A stretch of 54,765 nucleotides of DNA, from assembly GCF_008698235.1 (NCBI RefSeq), contig NZ_PEBH01000003.1, positions 1 through 54,765 on the forward strand. Reading direction: 5' to 3'. This stretch comes from Bifidobacterium rousetti (GTDB taxonomy: Bacteria > Actinomycetota > Actinomycetes > Actinomycetales > Bifidobacteriaceae). Of the stretch, positions 35,301 through 44,119 are shown piece after piece; within the stretch, counting starts at the first letter, position 1, and each line of letters opens with the position of its first letter. Below the pieces are notes generated by a model that made no database searches, was not told the DNA's origin, and saw only the letters and a list, made by a program, of their open reading frames with translations. The translations under genes were made by a program, and so were the position numbers.

Positions 35301-38300
35301 ATGGTTTTCCGCGTGTACGTGGAGAAGAAGCCCGGCTTCGACGTCGAGGCCCAGCAGCTCGCCACCGAGCTCAGGACCATCCTGGGCGTCACGGGTCTCA
35401 AGAGGATCCGCATCGTCAACCGCTATGACGTCGAGGGCATCGACAAGACCCTGTTCGACAAGGTCACGCCGACCGTGTTCAGCGAACCGCAGGTGGACGA
35501 CGTGTACGCCGACCTGCCGGAGTTCGGCGAGGCCTCGGTGTTCGCCACCGAGTTCCTGCCCGGCCAGTTCGACCAGCGCGCCGACTCCGCCGCCGAGTGC
35601 ATCCAGCTGATCTCGCAGGGCGAGCGCCCGACCGTGCGCTCCGCGAAGCTGTACGCCCTCGAGGGCGATCTGACGGACGCGGACGTCGAGACGATCAAGC
35701 GCTATGTCATCAACCCGGTCGAGGCGCGCAAGGCCGATCTCGGCGTCAAGGAGACACTGAAGACCAAGGTGCCCACCCCGGGCAAGGTCGAGGTCATCGC
35801 CGGTTTCAACGAGATGGACGCCGAGGCCGGCCAGCGCTTCATCGACGAACGGGGGCTGGCGATGGATCTCGCCGACCTCGAGTTCTGCCAGCGCTACTTC
35901 ACCGAGGAGGGCCGCGAGCCCACGATCACCGAGATCAAGGTGATCGACACCTACTGGTCCGACCACTGCCGCCACACCACGTTCGGCACCCGTCTGACCG
36001 ACGTCGAGATCGACGACGACACGGTCAGGGACGCGTTCGGACGCTATCTGGAGCTGCGCCGCGAGCTCGGCCGCGAGGACAAGCCCGTGTGCCTGATGGA
36101 CATGGGCACGATCGGCGCGAAGTGGCTCAAGAAGAACGGCATCCTCACCGGCCTCGACGAAAGCGAGGAGATCAACGCCTGCACCGTCAAGGTGAAGGTC
36201 GACGTCAACGGCGAGATGCAGGACTGGCTGTTCCTGTTCAAGAACGAGACGCACAACCACCCCACGGAGATCGAGCCGTTCGGCGGCGCGGCCACCTGCA
36301 TCGGCGGCTGCATCCGCGACCCCCTGTCGGGCCGTTCCTACGTGTATCAGGCGATGCGCGTGACCGGCGCCGCCGACCCGACCGTGCCGGTCTCCGAGAC
36401 GCTCGAAGGCAAGCTCCCCCAGCGCAAGCTCGTGACGACCGCCGCCGCCGGCTACTCGTCCTACGGCAACCAGATCGGACTCGCCACCGGGCAGGTCGAC
36501 GAGATCTACCATCCCGGCTACGTGGCCAAGCGCATGGAGGTGGGCGCGGTCGTGGCCGCCACCCCGGCCGACCACGTCCGCCGCGAGACCCCGGCGCCGG
36601 GCGACAGGATCATCCTGCTGGGCGGCCGCACCGGCCGTGACGGCATCGGCGGCGCCACCGGCGCCTCGAAGGCGCACAACGTCGAATCGCTCGAACTCGA
36701 CGGCGCCGAGGTACAGAAGGGCAACGCGCCGGTCGAGCGCAAGCTGCAGCGCCTGTTCCGCCGCGGCGACGCCTGCCGCCTCATCAAGCGCTGCAACGAC
36801 TTCGGCGCCGGCGGCGTGTCCGTGGCGGTCGGCGAGCTGGCCGACGGCCTGTACGTGAACCTCAACACCGTGCCGAAGAAGTACGAGGGACTCGACGGCA
36901 CCGAACTGGCGATCTCCGAATCGCAGGAGCGCATGGCCGTCGACGTCGCGGCCGAGGACGTCGATGAGTTCCTCGGCTACGCCCGCGAGGAGAACCTCGA
37001 GGCGACGGTGATCGCCACCGTGACCGAGGACCCGCGCATGGTGATGACCTGGAACGGCGACGAGATCGTGAACCTCAAGCGCGAGTTCCTCGCCTCCAAC
37101 GGCGCGCCGAAGCATCAGGCGGTGCACGTCGAGGCGCAGCAGGCGTACGAGGTGCCGGCCGCATGGCGTTCCGGCTCCTTGTCCGAGCGCATGCACGCCC
37201 TCGTGACCGACCTCAACGTGGCGTCCAACAAGGGCCTGTCCGAGCGCTTCGACTCGACGATCGGCGCGGGCACCGTGCTCATGCCGTTCGGCGGCGCGAA
37301 GCAGCTCACCCCGAACGAGGCGATGGTCGCCAAGTTCCCGGTGTTCGGCGAGACTACCACCGCCTCCGCGATGGCATGGGGCTTCAACCCGTACATCATG
37401 GAGAAGAACCAGTTCACCGGCGCGTACCTGTCGGTCATCGAATCGCTCGCCAAGCTGGTCGCCGCCGGCTTCGAGCATGAGAAGGCGTACCTGAGCTTCC
37501 AGGAGTACTTCGAGAAGCTGCGCGACGAGCCCGAACGCTGGGGCAAGCCGACGGCCGCCGTGCTCGGCGCCCTGATGGCGCAGATCGACCTCGGCGCCGG
37601 CGCGATCGGCGGCAAGGACTCCATGTCCGGCTCGTTCGAGGCGCTCGACGTGCCGCCGACGCTGATCTCCTTCGCCGTGGCCGTGGGCAACATGAAGCGT
37701 GCCACCTCCCCCGAGTTCAAGGGCGCCGGACACCGCGTCGTGCGCATCGCGCCGCGCTACCTCGCCGACGGCCTCACGCCGGACAAGGACTCCCTGCTCG
37801 ACACGTTCGGGCTGATCGAGGAGCTCACCGACTTCGGCACCGCGCTGGCCGTGTCCACGCCGGGCTACGGCGGCACCGCCGAGGCGCTGTTCAAGATGAC
37901 CGTGGGCAACGGCATCGGCCTGACCCTGAACGACGACATCGCGCTGGACGACCTGTTCGCCCCGGCGTACGGCTCGTTCATCGTCGAGCTCAAGGACAAC
38001 GAGAAGATCCCGGCCGTCTCCAACCTCGTCCAGGTCGGCGAGATCGGTGTGACCTCCTCCGAGTACGAGTTCGTCGCCGACGGCGAGGCCATCGACCTGC
38101 ATGAGCTGCAGAACGCGTGGGAGGGCGGCATCGAATCCGTGTTCCCGTACCGTTCCCACGGCGCCGAGCAGGGTGAGACCGTCGAGTCGGTCGACTTCCA
38201 TGTGGCGGATCATGAGGCCGACGGCGTGAAGAAGACCGTGTACACGGGCGCCGGCGTGGCCAAGCCGCGCGTGATCATCCCCGTGTTCCCCGGCAACAAC

Positions 38301-39062
38301 TGCGAGTACGACTCGGCGGCCGCGTTCGAACGCGCCGGTGCCGAGGTCTCGACGCTGATCGTCAACAACCTGACGCCCGCCGCCGTGGCCGAGTCCACCG
38401 CCAAGCTGGTCGAGGAGATCAACAAGAGCCAGATCGTGATGATCCCCGGCGGATTCTCCGGCGGCGACGAGCCGGACGGCTCCGCCAAGTTCATCACCGC
38501 GTTCTTCCGCGCCCCGGCCGTCACCGAGGCGGTGCGCGACCTGCTGAAGAACCGCGACGGCCTGATGCTGGGCATCTGCAACGGCTTCCAGGCGCTCATC
38601 AAGCTGGGTCTGGTGCCGTTCGGCGACATCGTCGACATGAACGCCGACTGCCCGACGCTGACGTTCAACACGATCGGCCGCCACCAGAGCCGTCTGGTGC
38701 GCACGCGCGTGGCCTCCGACCTGTCCCCGTGGCTGGCGAAGACCTCGGTCGGCGATGTGCACACGGTCGCCATCTCGCACGGCGAGGGCCGTTTCGTGGC
38801 CTCCGACGAGGTGCTGGCGCGGCTCAAGGCCAACGGCCAGATCGCCACGCAGTACGTGGACGAGTCCGGCGTGCCCGGCATGGACCTCGCGGTGAACCCG
38901 AACGGCTCGATGCTCGCGATCGAGGGCATCACCAGCCCGGACGGCCGTGTGTTCGGCAAGATGGGCCACTCGGAGCGCTCCGGCAGCGGCCTGTACGTGA
39001 ACGTCCCCGGCGACAAGTACCAGCCGATCTTCGAGGCCGGCGTCGAATACTTCGCCGCCTGA
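35301..39062 (+). CDS. purL: FGAM synthase, single-chain PurL with C-terminal glutaminase
   Basis: It makes FGAM from FGAR, glutamine and ATP. At 1253 aa, one chain replaces separate PurS, PurL and PurQ. Residues ~1-180 are the PurS-like/linker part, two AIRS-type halves follow (TYWSDHCRHTTFGT and NETHNHPTEIEPFGGAATCIGG in the first), and the glutamine amidotransferase begins near 1010 with VIIPVFPGNNCEYDSA and the nucleophile in GICNGFQALI. ATG 35301 has AAAGGAA upstream. The insertion pattern differs from the E. coli long PurL and looks like the clostridial/bifidobacterial type. Confidence 0.96.
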   Translation: MVFRVYVEKKPGFDVEAQQLATELRTILGVTGLKRIRIVNRYDVEGIDKTLFDKVTPTVFSEPQVDDVYADLPEFGEASVFATEFLPGQFDQRADSAAECIQLISQGERPTVRSAKLYALEGDLTDADVETIKRYVINPVEARKADLGVKETLKTKVPTPGKVEVIAGFNEMDAEAGQRFIDERGLAMDLADLEFCQRYFTEEGREPTITEIKVIDTYWSDHCRHTTFGTRLTDVEIDDDTVRDAFGRYLELRRELGREDKPVCLMDMGTIGAKWLKKNGILTGLDESEEINACTVKVKVDVNGEMQDWLFLFKNETHNHPTEIEPFGGAATCIGGCIRDPLSGRSYVYQAMRVTGAADPTVPVSETLEGKLPQRKLVTTAAAGYSSYGNQIGLATGQVDEIYHPGYVAKRMEVGAVVAATPADHVRRETPAPGDRIILLGGRTGRDGIGGATGASKAHNVESLELDGAEVQKGNAPVERKLQRLFRRGDACRLIKRCNDFGAGGVSVAVGELADGLYVNLNTVPKKYEGLDGTELAISESQERMAVDVAAEDVDEFLGYAREENLEATVIATVTEDPRMVMTWNGDEIVNLKREFLASNGAPKHQAVHVEAQQAYEVPAAWRSGSLSERMHALVTDLNVASNKGLSERFDSTIGAGTVLMPFGGAKQLTPNEAMVAKFPVFGETTTASAMAWGFNPYIMEKNQFTGAYLSVIESLAKLVAAGFEHEKAYLSFQEYFEKLRDEPERWGKPTAAVLGALMAQIDLGAGAIGGKDSMSGSFEALDVPPTLISFAVAVGNMKRATSPEFKGAGHRVVRIAPRYLADGLTPDKDSLLDTFGLIEELTDFGTALAVSTPGYGGTAEALFKMTVGNGIGLTLNDDIALDDLFAPAYGSFIVELKDNEKIPAVSNLVQVGEIGVTSSEYEFVADGEAIDLHELQNAWEGGIESVFPYRSHGAEQGETVESVDFHVADHEADGVKKTVYTGAGVAKPRVIIPVFPGNNCEYDSAAAFERAGAEVSTLIVNNLTPAAVAESTAKLVEEINKSQIVMIPGGFSGGDEPDGSAKFITAFFRAPAVTEAVRDLLKNRDGLMLGICNGFQALIKLGLVPFGDIVDMNADCPTLTFNTIGRHQSRLVRTRVASDLSPWLAKTSVGDVHTVAISHGEGRFVASDEVLARLKANGQIATQYVDESGVPGMDLAVNPNGSMLAIEGITSPDGRVFGKMGHSERSGSGLYVNVPGDKYQPIFEAGVEYFAA

Positions 39063-39123
39063 CGGCAGTTGGGTTGGGCTGGGCTGGGCTTATCGGCTTG
39101 GCCCAGCCCGACTAACGACGAAT

Positions 39124-39180
39124 ATAAGAGGCCGGTTCCCACCAGATGACACATCATCCTGGCGGGAACCGGCCTCTTAT
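39124..39180. terminator. Bidirectional terminator after purL
   Basis: A 22-bp stem with one wobble (39124-39145 against 39159-39180) separates purL (plus) from the DUF4230 gene (minus). Confidence 0.85.
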
Positions 39181-39261
39181 TCGCTCATCCGCGTCCGTTC
39201 ACCCATGGCACATGCCGCGACTAGCGGGGAACGGACGCCGAGTCACATATTCCCGTCCGTT

Positions 39262-39870
39262 CTACTTCGGCTCGGTGGTCTTGACCGTCACGGTGTAGCC
39301 ATCGGTCTGCGCGATCGGCGCGTACATGCGCTCGATGACGTCCTTGGCCTGTTCATTGGCCGTGGTCAGCAGCTCGCTCTTGTTCAGCTTCTTCTCCGCG
39401 CTCTTCTTGGCGTCCTGCAACGCGGTGGCGGCATCACCGACCTCCGAGGAGTTCAGCAGGGAGGACTTCTGATCGAAGAACTGCAGGGTGTCCGGATTGA
39501 CGGATACCGACTGGATCTCCGGCGCCGGCAACGTGATGGAGATTGTCTTGTTGTCATCATCATTGTCCACGGTGATGTCAGCCTTGGAAAGATCGATACC
39601 GGCGCGGGCCTCGTACGAGTAGAACATCGTGAACGACTTCTTGGTCACTAGAGCGATGCCGCCATCCTCGTACTTCTCGAAACCGAAATCGGTCTCCTTC
39701 GCCGTGGTGAGGTCCTGAATCTTCTCCAGCTGCTTGGCCACCACGGTGTTGGTGAGCGTCGGCTCGGAATCGAACATCTTGGCGATGGCGTCACGTCCGA
39801 AGAACACGCCTGCAAGGGCACAGACGGCTACCAGCACGAACGCGATAAGGACCTTGACCTTTTTGCCCAT
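39262..39870 (-). CDS. DUF4230 membrane-anchored protein
   Basis: The 202-aa protein has an N-terminal membrane helix (residues ~6-25, VLIAFVLVAVCALAGVFFG) and an extracytoplasmic domain. The pattern (LEKIQDLTTAKETDFGFEKYED...AGIDLSKADITVDNDDDNKTISITLPAPEI) fits DUF4230, a family of unknown function. A Lys/Glu-rich helical tail follows. ATG 39870 has AAGGAG upstream. The next minus-strand gene upstream is a lipoprotein, 167 bases away; whether they are co-transcribed is unclear. Confidence 0.8.
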   Translation of the reverse strand: MGKKVKVLIAFVLVAVCALAGVFFGRDAIAKMFDSEPTLTNTVVAKQLEKIQDLTTAKETDFGFEKYEDGGIALVTKKSFTMFYSYEARAGIDLSKADITVDNDDDNKTISITLPAPEIQSVSVNPDTLQFFDQKSSLLNSSEVGDAATALQDAKKSAEKKLNKSELLTTANEQAKDVIERMYAPIAQTDGYTVTVKTTEPK

Positions 39871-40037
39871 GATTACTTCTCCTTAGGGTCGGGTTTCGTT
39901 TTCCTGACTCACGTCACATATCATGGACAACGTAGCCGCTTGCAGCGACTATCATGACATCCGATGGCATCTGATTGGAAAAGGCCATTCCCGAAGGAAC
40001 GGTCCCATCACGGCCGTTTCCGATGCTCACTCATACG

Positions 40038-40631
40038 CTACTGAACGAGCTTGGCCTTGATGTGGGTGGTGTGGGTGAAGGAGACCATGTCGAAGTTGAT
40101 GGTCTTCGTGTCCACGTTGTAGATGAAATCCTTGGTGGAGTCCTCGGAACCGAAATCGGACTTGGCGACCTTCCTGCCCTGCTCGGAGTCGGGGTCCGCC
40201 TTGCTGGTCCACTCGCCCTTGCTCGCGAGCGCGTCGGCGTCGACGGTGCCGTACCAGTACGGGTATTCGCCGAAGTTGTCGGACATGACCGCGGAGATCA
40301 TGCCATCCTTGACGGTGATGGTGATCTTGCAGTCCTGGGTGCAGTCCTTGCCGAAGTCAGAGAACTCGTAGGTGCCGTTGACCGTCGCGGGGTCGGCGGG
40401 GGTCGGAGTCACGTCGGGCGCCGAACCGTCATCGGACGAATCGCCACTTGCGGAAGAGCCGGAATCGGAACCGTTGTTCTCGTCCGTCTGCGAGCTCTGC
40501 GACGAATCGTCCGCCGTGTTCGACCCGTTCGCCCCGTTCGCTCCGTTCGACGATCCGCACGCGCCCATTCCGATCGCGAGCGCGCCGCACAGCAACGTCG
40601 CGGCCAGCGTCCTTCCCATCTTCACGTCCAT
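40038..40631 (-). CDS. Predicted lipoprotein of unknown function
   Basis: A 197-aa secreted lipoprotein: a signal peptide ending in the lipobox GMGAC, then a low-complexity Ser/Asp/Asn/Gly linker to about residue 85, then a small compact domain (GTYEFSDFGKDCTQDCKITITVKDG...). The two close cysteines may form a disulphide. No known family is recognised. ATG 40631 has GGAAGG 8 bases upstream; a second ATG (40619) is possible. It shares a divergent 209-base region with the lactonase gene, in which I see no firm regulatory site. Confidence 0.75.
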   Translation of the reverse strand: MDVKMGRTLAATLLCGALAIGMGACGSSNGANGANGSNTADDSSQSSQTDENNGSDSGSSASGDSSDDGSAPDVTPTPADPATVNGTYEFSDFGKDCTQDCKITITVKDGMISAVMSDNFGEYPYWYGTVDADALASKGEWTSKADPDSEQGRKVAKSDFGSEDSTKDFIYNVDTKTINFDMVSFTHTTHIKAKLVQ

Positions 40632-40840
40632 GATCCCGGCCTTCCTTTCATGACGTCTGTGACGCCCGTGATTCCCGTGACACCTGCGTCTCACGACTAT
40701 GTCATACGGGTGCCCATCATAGTGTCTTTTGCCAAAATCCCGCTGTATGGCGCAGGGGAACGGTACGCGGAGTAGATTGGGCCGGGACAGGGTCCACGAT
40801 CCCGGCATGGGGATCTCGGTGATGAGGAGGCATGTTCGGC

Positions 40841-42121
40841 ATGGCATCGGAGACTGCGGATGGAAGAGCGGAGGTCGATGTCCGACCTGCCGATACGGGG
40901 AATATGAAGGCGACGATCCTGTTGGTCGGCGGTTTCGGCGCATTGCGCGGGTCGTCATGTCCGGGTATCGAACAGTTGACATTGCATGGTGCGATCGGCG
41001 GCGCACGTTCGGAGAGAACAGTCTCGCTGCGCAAGGACGAACTGCTGGCCGACGTCCCGTCCCCCACATGGCTTACACGCCACGGCGGTACGCTGTACGC
41101 GGTGCTGGAGGACACGAACGAGGTCGCCGCGTTTCACATCGATGCCGGCGAAATTGCCGACAGGCGGGATGTGCGTCTGATTCCGCTGTCTCGTGTCCAC
41201 ACGCCGGGCGACAGCCCGACCCATGCGGCGGTTGCCATGGACGATCTGGGTGGCGAACATCTTCTTGTGGCGAACTACGCCGATGGTCATGTGTGCGTGC
41301 ATCCGATCGCGGCCGACGGATCGGTGCTTGCGGCCGCACAGGTGTTGGAGGGTGAGGGCCGTGGCCCGCTTCCCGCGCAGGAGGGCCCGCATGCGCACTG
41401 GATCCTGCCGCTTCCTGACAGGCGTGTGCTGTCCACCGATCTGGGCGCGGACCGCATTCATGTGCATCGCTGGGAATCGGGCAGGCTGGTTCACGTCGGC
41501 GAGGTGCGGCTCACGCCCGGCACCGGACCTCGCGATCTGCATCTGCTGCCCGTCCCACCCGTCGCGGATGCTGCGGCGAACGGCTCCGATTGGCGCGTGG
41601 CCGTGGTCGGTGAGTGGGCGGATACCGTGACGTTGCTCGGTCCGGTATCGGACCGGTCGAACGGTGCGGATGGCTCTGACGGCATCCGTGTGCTCCAGAC
41701 CGTGGGACTCGGCGGCGATCATCTCGATCAGGCGGCGTCGCTCGCGTTCGTGCCGTGGGCCGCGCTTCGCGACGGTTCCGACGACGCTACGGACGATGAC
41801 GATACGACCGATGACGATACGACCGACAGCACCCGTGGCCTCGCGTATGTGGGCCTGCGCGGCTCGGAGCGCATCGTGGCGCTGGCGTGGGACGGTGAGC
41901 GCCTGTCCCGTCTTGCGTCGGAGGACGAGCCGGGTTGGCACGGACGCGGCGTCGACTGCGGCGGCAGCCGTCCGCGTCATATCCTGCCGGTCGGAAACCT
42001 CCTGCTCGTGGCGAACGAGGTGTCGAACGACGTGACGGTCTTCCATCTGGCTTCGGACGGCGAGCCGACACAGGTCGCCGATCTTCCCTCCGGCTCCCCG
42101 ACCGTGTTCGTACGTCTGTGA
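40841..42121 (+). CDS. Lactonase-family beta-propeller protein (YbhE/Pgl-like)
   Basis: A 426-aa protein with repeated beta-propeller blades (TLYAVLEDTNEVAAFHID, EHLLVANYADGHVCVHPI, VLSTDLGADRIHVHRW, NLLLVANEVSNDVTVFHL), as in cycloisomerase-2 / 6-phosphogluconolactonase proteins. The role in the bifid shunt or pentose-phosphate pathway is not proven. An acidic insert (ATDDDDTTDDDTTDST) comes from a short 15-base tandem repeat near 41797-41828. AGGAGG is 10 bases from ATG 40841 but only 1 from ATG 40832. ATG 40904 with GGGGA is a third option and begins right at the conserved part. Confidence 0.75.
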   Translation: MASETADGRAEVDVRPADTGNMKATILLVGGFGALRGSSCPGIEQLTLHGAIGGARSERTVSLRKDELLADVPSPTWLTRHGGTLYAVLEDTNEVAAFHIDAGEIADRRDVRLIPLSRVHTPGDSPTHAAVAMDDLGGEHLLVANYADGHVCVHPIAADGSVLAAAQVLEGEGRGPLPAQEGPHAHWILPLPDRRVLSTDLGADRIHVHRWESGRLVHVGEVRLTPGTGPRDLHLLPVPPVADAAANGSDWRVAVVGEWADTVTLLGPVSDRSNGADGSDGIRVLQTVGLGGDHLDQAASLAFVPWAALRDGSDDATDDDDTTDDDTTDSTRGLAYVGLRGSERIVALAWDGERLSRLASEDEPGWHGRGVDCGGSRPRHILPVGNLLLVANEVSNDVTVFHLASDGEPTQVADLPSGSPTVFVRL

Positions 42122-42135
42122 AACGCGGTACAGCC

Positions 42136-42687
42136 ATGGACAGCCGCGTGGAACATCATGTGAAACATGTGGAACATGGGTTCGGGCCGGTGTGGGACGG
42201 CACGTCACGCGTGCTGGTGCTGGGATCGATGCCGAGTCCGAAATCGCGCGAGGAGTCGTTCTACTACATGCATCCGCGCAACCGGTTCTGGCCTGTGATG
42301 GAGGCAGTATTCGCCGATCCGGCCGATCCGACGGACGTCGCGGGCGATACGCCACAGTCGCGGCGCGGGTTCGCCCTGCGGCATCACGTCGCGTTGTGGG
42401 ATGTGATCGCCTCGTGCGACATCATGGGCGCGGCCGACGTGAGCATCCGCAACGCCGTGCCGAACGATCCGGCGCCGATCCTCGCCGCCGCGCCGATCAC
42501 ACGCATCGTCACGACCGGCGCCAAGGCCGCGCAACTGTATCGCCGTCTCATCGCGCCGACGTTGGCGGCGGATGGCATCGACGTGCCGATGACGCCGCTG
42601 CCATCGACCAGCCCGGCCAACGCCTCGATGAGCCTCGACCGCCTCATCGCCGTCTACCGTGAGGCGTTCATCCCATACTTGCCGTAA
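42136..42687 (+). CDS. Uracil-DNA-glycosylase superfamily, deoxyinosine glycosylase type
   Basis: A 183-aa repair enzyme that removes deaminated bases. The N-terminal motif VLVLGSMPSPKSREESFYYMHPRNRFWPVM and the C-terminal motif PLPSTSPANASM are those of the HDG (family 6) branch, which prefers deoxyinosine. A GTG at 42118 overlaps the lactonase stop (GTGA), so translation may be coupled; I use ATG 42136 because no clear ribosome site favours either. It ends 197 bases before the aldo-keto reductase. Confidence 0.85.
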   Translation: MDSRVEHHVKHVEHGFGPVWDGTSRVLVLGSMPSPKSREESFYYMHPRNRFWPVMEAVFADPADPTDVAGDTPQSRRGFALRHHVALWDVIASCDIMGAADVSIRNAVPNDPAPILAAAPITRIVTTGAKAAQLYRRLIAPTLAADGIDVPMTPLPSTSPANASMSLDRLIAVYREAFIPYLP

Positions 42688-42781
42688 CCCATCATGGTCC
42701 CCGTCATGGCCCTGTCGTGAATCTTCATGACCGCGACACGCGCGGTGACGCGGTGCGGGTTTGCGTTCAAGTGTAGTTGAG

Positions 42782-42830
42782 GTGTTTCCATGGACGTGTT
42801 AGCGTTCACGGCCGGTTGTGGTGGAAACAC
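42782..42830 (+). promoter_or_regulatory. Inverted repeat and possible promoter before the aldo-keto reductase
   Basis: GTGTTTCCA (42782-42790) and TGGAAACAC (42822-42830) form an inverted repeat with a 31-base spacer. A TTGAGG hexamer at 42777 with TAGCGT 17 bases on is a weak promoter match inside it. Operator function is inferred. Confidence 0.35.
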
Positions 42831-42884
42831 ACGGATCGGCGCGCGGAACGCGGAACCGTAGGAGCTGCAAACGAAGGAGCATCA

Positions 42885-43862
42885 ATGAAGTACCGCAGCG
42901 TGGGCAAGTCCGGACTGAAGATCAGCGAGATCGCACTGGGAAGCTGGGTGACGCAGCTGACGAACGACGCGCAGCTGGACACGGCGCGAGACATCGTGCG
43001 ACTCGCCTATGAGTCGGGCGTCAACTTCTTCGACTGCGCGGACGCCTATTCGGGCGGCGACGCCGAGCGCTTCCTCGGCGAGACGCTCAAGGCGTACCCG
43101 CGCAAGGAGCTGGTCATCTCCTCCAAGGTCTACTTCCCCACCGGCGACGGCGTCAACGACCGTGGCCTGAGCCGCAAGCACATCTTCGAGAGCATCGACC
43201 AGACGCTGAGGAACATGCAGGTCGACTACCTCGACCTCTACTACTGCCACCGCTTCGACGAGACCACCGACCTGACCGAGACGCTGCGTGCGATGAGCGA
43301 CCTCGTGGCGCAGGGCAAGGTCCTCTACTACGGCGTGTCCGAGGAATGGGGTTCCGCCCGCCTCGAGGAGGCGCAGCGCATCATCGAGCGCTACAACCTG
43401 TACCCGATCACCGTGGTCCAGCCGCAGTACAACCTGCAGGACCGCTACATCGAGCACGAGATCATGGGCACCTGCCGCAAGCTCGGCATCGGCATCACCA
43501 CGTTCTCGCCGCTCGCCCAGGGCCTGCTGACCGGCAAGTACCGCAAGGGCCAGCCGCTGCCGGCCGGCTCGCGCGCCACCTGGCAGTCCGATCACCAGAT
43601 CAACGACCTGCTCACCGACGAGAACCTCGACAAGGTCGAGCGTCTGCGCAAGGTCGCCGAGGAGCTCGGCACGAACCTGCCGGTGCTGTCGATGGCATGG
43701 ATCCTGCAGCACCCGGAGATCAGCTGCGTGATCGCCGGCGCCAGCAAGCCGAGCCAGCTGGAGAACAACCTCAAGGCGGCGGGCTTCGAGATCCCGGCCG
43801 ACGCGATGGCCGAGATCGACGCGATCACCGGGTTCCACCGCTTCGAGCGCCACGTCGGCTGA
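42885..43862 (+). CDS. Aldo/keto reductase (AKR6/AKR14-like)
   Basis: A 325-aa NADPH-dependent TIM-barrel oxidoreductase. Catalytic tetrad positions are visible: Asp and Tyr in FFDCADAYSGGDAE, Lys in VISSKVYF, His in LYYCHRFDE. The C-terminal cofactor segment is GASKPSQLENNLKA. The closest pattern is the K+ channel beta-subunit / YghZ type. ATG 42885 has GAAGGAG upstream. It is a stand-alone unit; the substrate is unknown. Confidence 0.92.
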   Translation: MKYRSVGKSGLKISEIALGSWVTQLTNDAQLDTARDIVRLAYESGVNFFDCADAYSGGDAERFLGETLKAYPRKELVISSKVYFPTGDGVNDRGLSRKHIFESIDQTLRNMQVDYLDLYYCHRFDETTDLTETLRAMSDLVAQGKVLYYGVSEEWGSARLEEAQRIIERYNLYPITVVQPQYNLQDRYIEHEIMGTCRKLGIGITTFSPLAQGLLTGKYRKGQPLPAGSRATWQSDHQINDLLTDENLDKVERLRKVAEELGTNLPVLSMAWILQHPEISCVIAGASKPSQLENNLKAAGFEIPADAMAEIDAITGFHRFERHVG

Positions 43863-43900
43863 GTGGTTGGCGGTTGGCTGCGATGTCCCGATCGCACCGA

Positions 43901-44119
43901 TCACGCGCCGACATCGTCATCGCCTTGGGCTTCGGCCTTGGCGATGTCGGCTTCGGCGCGTTTCGCCGTATCGGCGATGAGCCGGTCGTAGCCCGTGAGC
44001 GCCGCGAAGGGCATGAACTGCGCGGCCCGGTTGCGTCTCGACATCGGCGGATGCCTCCGGGAGACATGATGCGGCAGGGCGATGATGTCGTCGTACCTGC
44101 GGGTTTCAGTCAAAGCCAT
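43901..44119 (-). CDS. YolD-like small protein, partner of Y-family polymerase
   Basis: A 72-aa protein. RRNRAAQFMPFAALTGYDRLIADT is the YolD-like core found beside UvrX/UmuC-like polymerases in Firmicutes and bifidobacteria. The C-terminal half is an Ala/Glu/Lys helix. ATG 44119 overlaps the end of the polymerase gene by 14 bases, so the two are co-translated and share SOS control. Its role in translesion synthesis is inferred. Confidence 0.75.
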   Translation of the reverse strand: MALTETRRYDDIIALPHHVSRRHPPMSRRNRAAQFMPFAALTGYDRLIADTAKRAEADIAKAEAQGDDDVGA

